A DNA stretch of 64,000 nucleotides from Phymorhynchus buccinoides (Eukaryota; Mollusca; Gastropoda; Neogastropoda; Raphitomidae), in NCBI GenBank assembly GCA_017654935.2, contig CM065713.1, forward strand, positions 18,519,898 to 18,583,897, read 5' to 3'. The notes beneath the pieces are model-generated. The model saw only the letters and a list, made by a program, of their open reading frames with translations, did not search any database and was not told the DNA's origin. The number at the start of each line of letters is the position of its first letter. Positions within the stretch are counted from its first letter, which is position 1. Positions 55,448-64,000 of this stretch are shown in pieces. Made by a program: the position numbers and the translations under genes.

Positions 55448-56080
55448 CATTTCATTTCTTTGTTGGGTAGACTACATAATATCTGTCTGGTATGGATCAG
55501 CTAAAGATAAAAGGAAACTCCATCAAGTCGTCAAGACAGCCTAAAAAATCATAGGTCACAAACTGCCATCCCTAGATAACATCTATAGTGTGCGCATAAG
55601 ACGCAAAGCTAAGTCCATCATATCTGATTGCACACACCCAGCCAACCATCTGTTTCAATCTCTCCCTTCTGGTAAAAGGTTCTGCTCTTTTAAGTGCAAA
55701 TCTAACTGCCTGAAGAACAGCTTTTACCCCTCTGCTGTCAGAGCCATCAATACTCAGTAGGCTCATCCCCTATTTTGCCCAGACTTGTGTCAATCAGTGT
55801 GCCTGCATGCTCGCGGTCTTGTGTGTGAGGAGGTGGAACATGTATTGATATAAATGTGTATGTGTGTGTGTTGGTGTATGTGTAGGTGTGCGTCTGAGAG
55901 AGAGAATCTGAGGGAGAGACTGATATATGATGATGTCATTTGTCCATTCGATGTGCATGCTTTCGTCGTTGTTGCATTGTGTCTTGTGCAAAACCAAAGG
56001 GATTTCCTTTGTATTAGGCACCGTAATACAAAGGAAATCGCTTTGGTTTGGCTGATTAAAGAATCTTGATCTTGATACGG
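55448..56080 (+). pseudogene. LINE 3' part: RT C-terminal region plus 3' UTR
   Basis: The frame reads SVWYGSAKDKRKLHQVVKTA, a TAA stop, then KIIGHKLPSLDNIYSVRIRR, PANHLFQSLPSGKRFCSFKC and SFYPSAVRAIN, a stretch typical of many animal non-LTR elements. It ends in AAAGAATCTTGATCTTGAT, a LINE-like 3' tail. One in-frame stop and truncation show it is dead. Confidence 0.78.
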
Positions 56081-57971
56081 TGTAACCCTAGGCAAAATCA
56101 GTCTCTTACCAGCTACCTCACTACCTGCATATTTTCCTTTTGGGAGCGATCCTCCTTGTTGGACTATTTCATGATGGTGGTGTAGTCGGACTTAGGATTG
56201 AAACTATTTTGCTAAAATACTAATTCATTTAGAGTTTAGAGAGCATGGGAACGCTTCTCTATAATCCTAGTAAAAGAAAATGAGGAATTAGTGTGTCGAT
56301 TTACAAATCTGAGAAACAGAAAATCTATGTTACAAGTCAAGACTGGAAACGTCAGTAAAGAAATCTGAGCTTCAAATCTGCAATACATGTAGAGGAATTT
56401 CGACTTTAAACGGTAACAAACGTCATAATTGGATGACCGGTTGAAACATGTGCATCGTTCAGTCATTCTTTGGGTCAGTAAGGTGGTCTATTGTGTCGAA
56501 AGTTAGCGTGTACAGTCAGCGCTTTGGCGAAGCGTGGCTCGCGTCACAAGGAAAGGACAGGGAACTTTGAAGGTGACCTTCACTAAAACTGGTACATCAC
56601 ACATGAGTAGTATGGGGGAAATGGATAACGGATGTGTAGGAATCAGTTCTTTGGGTTCTTGAAATTAATTTCAAAGATTTGTTTGGGGTACACGTTCCTT
56701 ACTATTGATTGTAAGACACATGTAGCCATTGACTGTCCCCAGTCTCAGTTTCTCTCCTCCTTTGTTTTGTGTGTAACGGTTTTCTTTAAGACTAAAACTA
56801 TGGTTCGTTTTGTGGATCAAAAGTAGCATTTTGTTGTTGTAGACAAGTAGATTTCATGTTCGTTTTGGGTTGGAGTTTTTGGTTTTGTCATGTTTGACTT
56901 TTTTTTGGTCATGTGTAGTGCTTGGCATGTAGGTGACTATTATTGGGCTAATGAGAGTCCATGAGGGGCTTTTTTTCTTTGTCACATAGAAGTGATAAAG
57001 CTTAGAAGAGACTATGCTATTTTGTGTTGTGTATCATGCATGTTCCATTTTTAATCTCAGTTTAATTCCTTTTTGTATTTCTGATTTTCAATCAGAAGCT
57101 TCAATCATTTATATATTTCTGTCTTGTTTATGTGTGTTGTGTATAAACACAAAGTTTTCATTCACAAAAAAGTGTTTATTTTGGTTTAATTGACAGGTGA
57201 CTAGGATTGTACGAAAACAATTATGCATGCTATGTCAAATCAATTCAATTCAGATTGGATTAAAGCAACAATTGCAGTTTGACATTTTATGTGGGGAAAC
57301 TGGTTTTGGTTTAATTGGAATAGAATTAAACGGGCTTTGCTTACGCATCAGTTACCAGTTAAAGTCGGGTTTTCTGTCCATTAATAAAGGATATTCTTAT
57401 GATAATGTTCTTGGGGTAAGAATTTGTTCTTCACCAATCACCAGTTAATGTCTAGTTTTATTTTACTTTGATGCAAACATTTTTCCATTGTTAAAGTGAC
57501 ATTGGCCACAAGACTTAGTCAGAATGAGGGTGTGGTAACTCTCCAATTGTGTCCAGGTGTGGCTTGTCATTGTTGGTTGTGCTGGCTTGTTCAGCCAGTA
57601 AAGATTCCCTGAAGGTTAAAGGGAAGGAATGTGCATTGGAAGTGTTTAGTGTCAACTGTAAGACATGTAGTAGAAAGGCAAACATGATCATTGGTTCTAT
57701 ACCATACTTGTCATTGTGTAACTGGGAGCTGGGTATTAGTTTGTATGGATTAATAGTCCAGGAACAGTGTATGTTACAGTGGCAATGATTATGTTTGCAA
57801 GTTAGTTATTTGTTTCTTTTTATGTCTTACAGGTGTGTTCTGCTGAGCTTGAAATAAACACCAAATAACCCACTCCATGTGGCCCTGTGGTTAATTGGAG
57901 AGAAAGAGACCTCTACGTTCCTTCCCCTCCTCTGAAGTCCTGCAAACCCCCCTTTCCCCCCGTTTTCCCCA
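56080..57971. other. No gene seen
   Basis: AT-rich sequence with only short open frames and no recognised repeat; part of the insertion inside element D. Confidence 0.4.
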
Positions 57972-58152
57972 CTCTTGAAAACTCAAGAGCCGGATCCGGG
58001 ACATTCGTCCTAAACGGTTGTGCGAGCCATGAGCTGGATCCGGATCATTCGTTCCGAGCGAGTTTTAAAAAAAAAGACTTTTCTTCAACATAGAGATTAT
58101 TATACTGGGACCCAAAAAATATTGTGAGTTATCCAGTGTTTTTGAGTAGCGT

Positions 58153-58510
58153 CGGTGAAATTCAAAAACCTCATATCTCAATTTTCTTCGGGGTTGAGTC
58201 AGCTTTCTATTTTTTCCCGCCACCTTCCACCAAAAGCTTGTATCTCTAACGACTTTCTATCTGGGGTAAAGGAGGTTGTGAAAATAGACTAAAAACTCGT
58301 AAGTCCTAAATTCAGATCTAGTTAAGGACAAAAACCTCCTATCTTCGTTCTTTTCAAGTTAAAAAAAAAAAAAAAAGTAATTCTAACAAAATGCAGGACT
58401 AAACTCGTAATGTCTTGAACAATATATTCATCTTAGTTAATCAATTGTGGTCAACACAGTTAATTTTTTTAATTTTTCTCAAAATTGAGACAAGGCTTTT
58501 GAATTTCACC
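58153..58510. mobile_element. Element G, copy 3
   Basis: CGGTGAAATTCAAAAACCTC at left; CTTTTGAATTTCACC at right. Confidence 0.78.
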
Positions 58511-58616
58511 AACGATATGTTAGAAATGTTTCATTCATGGATGCATGCACATGTGTACAGCACTTTTTTCTTTGTTCATGGGGGGAAAGTGCATGGGCTG
58601 ATGACAGGCGAGTTTA

Positions 58617-61411
58617 AAATGGTGTTTGTGTGGATGGTGGTGATAGTTACCCTATGTTCTCTTTAACACTCCTTCACCGAATGGTGTTTGTGTGGATGGT
58701 GGTGATAGTTACCCTATGTTCTCTTTAACACTCCTTCAGTGGATGGTGGTGATAGTTACCCCTACGTTCTCTTTAACACTCCTTCAGTGGATGGTGGTGA
58801 TAGTTACCCTATGTTCTCTTTAACACTCCTTCAGTGAATGGTGTTTGTGTGGATGGTGGTGATAGTCACCCCTACGTTCTCTTTAACACTCCTTCACTGG
58901 ATGGTGGTGATAGTTACCCCTATGTTCTCTTTAACACTCCTTCAGTGGATGGTGGTGATAGTTACCCTAAGTTACCCTACGTTCTCTTTAACACTCCTTC
59001 ACTGAATGGTGTTTGTGTGGATGGTGGTGATAGTTACCCTACGTTCTCTTTAACACTCCTTCATGGTGTTTGTGTGGATGGTGGTGATAGTTACCCTACG
59101 TTCTCTTTAACACTCCTTCACTGGATGGTGTTTGTGTGGATGGTGGTGATAGTTACCCTACGTTCTCTTTAACACTCCTTCACTGAATGGTGTTTGTGTG
59201 GATGGTGGTGATAGTTACCCTACGTTCTCTTTAACACTCCTTCAGTGGATGGTGGTGATAGTTACCCTATGTTCTCTTTAACACTCCTTCACTGAATGGT
59301 GTTTGTGTGGATGGTGGTGATAGTTACCCTATGTTCTCTTTAACACTCCTTCAGTGAATGGTGTTTGTGTGGATGGTGGTGATAGTTACCCCTACGTTCT
59401 CTTTAACACTCCTTCACTGAATGGTGTTTGTGTGGATGGTGGTGATAGTCACCCCTACGTTCTCTTTAACACTCCTTCACTGGATGGTGGTGATAGTTAC
59501 CCTATGTTCTCTTTAACACTCCTTCAGTGGATGGTGGTGATAGTTTACCCCTACGTTCTCTTTAACACTCCTTCACTGGATGCTGTTTGTGTGGATGGTG
59601 GTGATAGTTACCCCTACGTTCTCTTTAACACTCCTTCACTGGATGGTGTTTGTGTGGATGGTGGTGATAGTTACCCTATGTTCTCTTTAACACTCCTTCA
59701 GTGGATGGTGGTGATAGTTACCCTATGTTCTCTTTAACACTCCTTCAGTGGATGGTGGTGATAGTTACCCCTATGTTCTCTTTAACACTCCTTCACTGGA
59801 TGGTGGTGATAGTTACCCTATATTCTCTTTAACACTCCTTCACCGAATGGTGTTTGTGTGGATGGTGGTGATAGTTACCCTATGTTCTCTTTAACACTCC
59901 TTCAGTGGATGGTGATAGTTACCCTACGTTCTCTTTAACACTCCTTCACTAAATGGTGTTTGTGTGGATGGTGGTGATAGTTACCCTACGTTCTCTTTAA
60001 CACTCCTTCACTGAATGGTGTTTGTGTGGATGGTGGTGATAGTTACCCTACGTTCTCTTTAACACTCCTTCACTAAATGGTGTTTGTGTGGATGATGGTG
60101 ATAGTTACCCTACGTTCTCTTTAACACTCCTTCACTGGATGGTGTTTGTGTGGATGGTGGTGATAGTTACCCCTACGTTCTCTTTAACACTCCTTCAGTG
60201 GATGGTGGTGATAGTTACCCTATGTTCTCTTTAACACTCCTTCAGTGGATGGTGGTGATAGTTACCCCTACGTTCTCTTTAACACTCCTTCACTGAATGG
60301 TGTTTGTGTGGATGGTGGTGATAGTTACCCTATGTTCTCTTTAACACTCCTTCACTGGATGGTGGTGATAGTTACCCCTATGTTCTCTTTAACACTCCTT
60401 CAGTGGATGGTGGTGATAGTTACCCTATGTTCTCTTTAACACTCCTTCAGTGGATGGTGGTGATAGTTACCCCTACGTTCTTTCACTGGATGGTGGTGAT
60501 AGTTACCCCTACGTTCTCTTTAACACTCCTTCAGTGGATGGTGGTGATAGTTACCCCTACGTTCTCTTTAACACTCCTTCAGTGGATGGTGGTGATAGTT
60601 ACCCCTACGTTCTTTCACTGGATGGTGGTGATAGTTACCCTATGTTCTCTTTAACACTCCTTCAGTGGATGGTGGTGATAAGTTACCCCTACGTTCTCTT
60701 TAACACTCCTTCAGTGGATGGTGGTGATAGTTACCCTATGTTCTCTTTAACACTCCTTCACTGGATGGTGGTGATAGTTACCCTATGTTCTCTTTAACAC
60801 TCCTTCACTGGATGGTGGTGATAGTTACCCCTACGTTCTCTTTAACACTCCTTCAGTGGATGGTGGTGATAGTTACCCCTACGTTCTCTTTAACACTCCT
60901 TCAGTGGATGGTGGTGATAGTTACCCCTACGTTCTCTTTAACACTCCTTCAGCGGATGGTGGTGATAGTTACCCCTACGTTCTCTTTAACACTCCTTCAG
61001 TGGATGGTGGTGATAGTTACCCCTACGTTCTCTTTAACACTCCTTCAGTGGATGGTGGTGATAGTCACCCTACGTTCTCTTTAACACTCCTTCACTGGAT
61101 GGTGGTGATAGTTACCCTATGTTCTCTTTAACACTCCTTCACTGAATGGTGTTTGTGTGGATGGTGGTGATAGTTACCCTATGTTCTCTTTAACACTCCT
61201 TCACTGGATGGTGGTGATAGTTACCCTATGTTCTCTTTAACACTCCTTCACTGAATGGTGTTTGTGTGGATGGTGGTGATAGTTACCCTATGTTCTCTTT
61301 AACACTCCTTCACTGGATGGTGGTGATAGTTACCCCTACGTTCTCTTTAACACTCCTTCACTGGATGGTGGTGATAGTTACCCCTACGTTCTCTTTAACA
61401 CTCCTTCACAA
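58617..61411. repeat. Large minisatellite with two unit types
   Basis: Core unit GATGGTGGTGATAGTTACCC plus TACGTTCTCTTTAACACTCC plus TTCAGTG (46-48 bp) and a longer form with an added ATGGTGTTTGTGTG segment. ACCC/ACCCC and ACG/ATG variants recur. Confidence 0.97.
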
Positions 61412-61439
61412 ACTGAACACAACTTCGCCTCACATGGAC

Positions 61440-61466
61440 ACACACACACACACACACACACACATC
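61440..61466. repeat. (CA)n microsatellite
   Basis: Short CA run at the array edge. Confidence 0.9.
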
Positions 61467-61604
61467 ATTGAATCAAACTTTTATTTTTCTCTTCTACCGT
61501 CTGATGATGTGCAAGTCATGAAAAATTCTAGGGGGGGTTAACAGTTAAAGTGGGGTGGGGGATGGGCTTTAAGAAATATAGGGAATTTTAAAAGTTAAGG
61601 AAAT

Positions 61605-61720
61605 AATCTAGCTGATGATGGACATGCTGGGCCTAACTATTTCTTAGGCGCACAATGGCAGCATGACACATCTGCGCTCATTTGACAGGAAGCTTTCTAA
61701 GCGATTGACAACAACGAAGG
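61605..61720 (+). repeat. Repeat family A, 3' fragment
   Basis: GGACATGCTGGGCCTAACTATTTCTTAGGCGCACAATGGCAGCATGA block. Confidence 0.75.
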
Positions 61721-61764
61721 AAATAATGAAACAGGAAATTATAAATGATAAGGAAGGAAATATA

Positions 61765-61872
61765 TGTTGTTATTGTAGGATGTTGTTATTGTAGGATATT
61801 GTTATTGTAGGATGTTGTTATTGTAGGATGTTGTAGGATGTTGTTATTGTAGGATGTTGTTATTGTAGGACA
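61765..61872. repeat. 16-bp repeat (TTGTTATTGTAGGATG)
   Basis: About six copies. Confidence 0.93.
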
Positions 61873-62064
61873 TCAAGTCTAAACTAAAATGGCAACACTG
61901 AATTTGGAGCCGGGGGGAGATGTGCTGTGCATCAATGTGGGAAATGGAATCGCTACAATCACATTCGGGGAAGGGAGCGGAAAAAAGGGGGATCTATGAA
62001 TTGAAATAAAATTAGAAGCACAAGCATTGCTACATAATTATCTTGAATAATAATGAAAAATAAA

Positions 62065-62065
<1 letters not shown>

Positions 62066-62094
<29 letters not shown>
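62066..62094. repeat. Poly-G tract
   Basis: About 28 G. Confidence 0.95.
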
Positions 62095-62095
<1 letters not shown>

Positions 62096-62894
62096 ATGTA
62101 CATAAGGGAAAAACAGTGCTATATGCCCAAAAGGTACTATCACTCTGGGTGGAAAGCCAGAAGGTACTGTTGTAAAAGGGGTAAAGAAGGCCGACAGTAG
62201 TACTTTCAGTACCTTCTGACTTTTACCCCAGGAGAAATAGTATTTTCTGGGAATAATTCTGTTCAATTTAACTTTTTTTTAACCTCTTCCATAAAGTGAA
62301 AATATAACGATTTTCATTATTGCTATTATAACGGGCGTCACTGTATTTTGTCATTTAAAAAACCCGATTTGTCATCCAGCAAGTAAAACAATGGCACGAA
62401 TGAGAATTTTAAAAAAAAGTTATATGACGGCTTTTTTCACATTTGATCTTTGCTGGGTTAAATCTTAGAACAAGCACCTTTATTCTGAGTGGCGATCTCT
62501 TCCAAATTGCCTTGAAATGGGTAAGTGATAGCGTCGGAATCACTTTAGGGATATTTTCATTGTATGGAAAGATTTGTAACTTGGCTTTGACTCCCCCTCC
62601 CCCACCCCCCAAAAAAAACCCCAGCCTGTAAGCAAGTTACATTTTGAATATTCAAGAATGCGAAATTGGTGGTTTTGTCTTGCTTTCGGCATCGTTTTTA
62701 GCTGTTTTATAATTTGCAATGTAGGTCACAGACATTAAAATGGCAAACGTTTAGCTAAGTAGGCTTTATGTGGGGGTTTTTGCTTGATTTTTCATTCTTC
62801 TTGCGACTTGAAAATAACTCGATCTAATCCAATCCTTTACCCGATTCAAGGCAAAATTAGGAGGAAATAAACTGCTTAAGCAAATGTTAACATC

Positions 62895-63302
62895 ATTCAT
62901 TAGCTCACTGGAGCCGGCACATGAGAGTTGTCAAGAGGTTTGGATTTCTGCCTTGTAACCAACTTTCAAGAGTCACGTCGTAATCTACTTTTAGTTTGCT
63001 TTGACCTTTCGTCTTCAAATCAACCAATCATTGCAGACTTTACTTTCCTTTTTGGCTGCAGAGGTGTGTGTCGGAGATCGGAATGTGAAACTTGACTTCT
63101 TTCTGTGTGTACCATGCTTTGGTCAATAGGAAACGAAAGACCAAGATCATGAAAATCTGATACTTTACGATAAATTAGTTGCTAAACTTTTCCTGACAAT
63201 ATTGGTCCCCAACTCTTCATGTATGTTTGGCGACTGGTTTTCGAACCTAATCCAACGAAACTACGGTTGTAAGGGGAAGCAACTGGTCAGTGCTGAGCGA
63301 GA
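62895..63302. mobile_element. Fold-back element D, inverted copy
   Basis: Reads as the inverse of 53429-53908: GTTGTAAGGGGAAGCAACTGG near the right edge and AAGAGGTTTGGATTTCTG near the left. Confidence 0.78.
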
Positions 63303-63514
63303 TATAAAAAAAAATGTGTGAAACTGTAAAAGTACTGATGAAGTGCAAACCTCTGCCAGGGGGTTTCACAAAAATCACAAGTGCTGACAGGAGTAAATTC
63401 TCTAAGTGCAGCAGGTATCGCACTTTACTGGCAACTCTTGACTTTAATACAAATTAACATACAAACGGCAGCTGTGTCTAACCTGGCAAGTCTTGTACAG
63501 CATATCGTAAACAT

Positions 63515-64000
63515 CTGCCGTCATCATCATCATGGGCATCAACATCATAATCATCATCCTCGTCGCCATCAATACCATCATCATCATAATCCTCCTCGTC
63601 GTCATCGTCAATATCGTTGTTGCCATCAATACCGTCATCATCATAGTCCTCCTCGTCGTCATCGTCAATATCGTAATACCGTCATCATCATAATCCTCCT
63701 CGTCATCATCGTCAATATCGTTGTCCCCATCAATACCATCATCATAATCCTCCTCGTCATCGTCAATACCGTTGTCCCCATCAATACCGTCATCATCATA
63801 ATCCTCGTCATCGTCAATATCGTTGTCCCCATCAATGCCGTCATCATCATCATAATCCTCGTCATTGTCAATATTGTTGTCGCCATCAATACCGTCATCA
63901 TCATCGTCAATATTGTTGTCCCCATCAATGCCGTCATCCTCGTCATCGTCAATATTGTGGTCCCATCAATGCCGTCATCATAATCCTTGTCGTCATCGTC
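63515..64000. repeat. CATCAT/CGTCGTCATC-rich minisatellite (continues past window)
   Basis: Units around CCATCAATACCGTCATCATC plus ATAATCCTCGTCATCGTCAA plus TATCGTTGTCC. Open frames here encode low-complexity IVIIII or MMMT runs and are artefacts. Confidence 0.95.

Larger units (their letters stand above)
54711..58064. mobile_element. Fold-back element D, copy split by a 2.9-kb insertion
   Basis: Left piece 54711-55087, right piece 57972-58064; together they match 53429-53908. CTCTTG is present at both inner edges (55082-55087, 57972-57977), like a target duplication. Confidence 0.82.
54658..58140. mobile_element. Outer MITE (as 41249-41412) opened by nested insertions
   Basis: The left piece 54658-54710 and right piece about 58065-58140 match consecutive parts of the MITE at 41249-41412, with element D between them. 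The extreme right end is lost at the border with element G. Confidence 0.7.

Overview
This is a gene-poor, repeat-rich stretch of animal nuclear DNA. Short exons have GT/AG borders and are separated by kilobase introns. The introns are full of (CT)n, (CA)n and (GAT)n tracts, minisatellites, fold-back elements and non-LTR (LINE) and DIRS-type retroelement debris. Degenerate TTAGGG-type repeats and the texture of the dispersed repeats suggest a lophotrochozoan, most likely a marine mollusc and perhaps a gastropod. That assignment is inference. No bacterial operon features were seen.

One gene dominates, on the + strand. I built it by hand from fourteen exons between 7134 and 50355. Splice phases agree at every junction; the exons total 3402 nt, which is 1133 codons plus a TAA-independent TGA stop at 50353-50355. 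The 5' exons lie before the window. Exons 1-7 (7134-28759) encode the linker and SH2 domains of a STAT transcription factor: the linker motif FSFWGW, the SH2 core FLLRFSES with its phosphotyrosine-binding Arg, and a KEYFLKP segment at the position of the KYYxP motif. Exons 8 and 9 are small and bridge, in phase, to exon 10 (38157-39364). Exons 10-14 encode an acidic Ser-rich region, a ZU5 domain, a UPA-like region, a helical segment and a Ser/Pro-rich tail. If the junction is real, the product is a STAT-ZU5-UPA protein, an architecture I do not know from any described family. The alternative is two adjacent genes, with a STAT ending at an in-frame TAA in the exon 8 donor and a ZU5 gene starting at the ATG at 38168.

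Layout. 1-7133 is upstream intron with two minisatellites, a small MITE, and a retroelement ORF caught between 81-bp inverted repeats. 7134-31300 holds the STAT exons among a DIRS-like pseudogene, large minisatellites and dispersed repeats; the exon 7 end and its 5' splice site are copied several times in a 70-bp array that is itself split by a nested transposon. 31955-34305 is a 78/79-bp array. 35086-42272 holds exons 8-12. 44638-46967 is a 29-bp array ending about 16 bp before exon 13. Exon 14 ends at 50355, followed by AT-rich sequence that is probably 3' UTR. From 53290 to the end I see no gene: there are telomere-like repeats, a family of about 450-bp fold-back elements (one copy nested three deep), a LINE 3' end, and a large array with two unit lengths.
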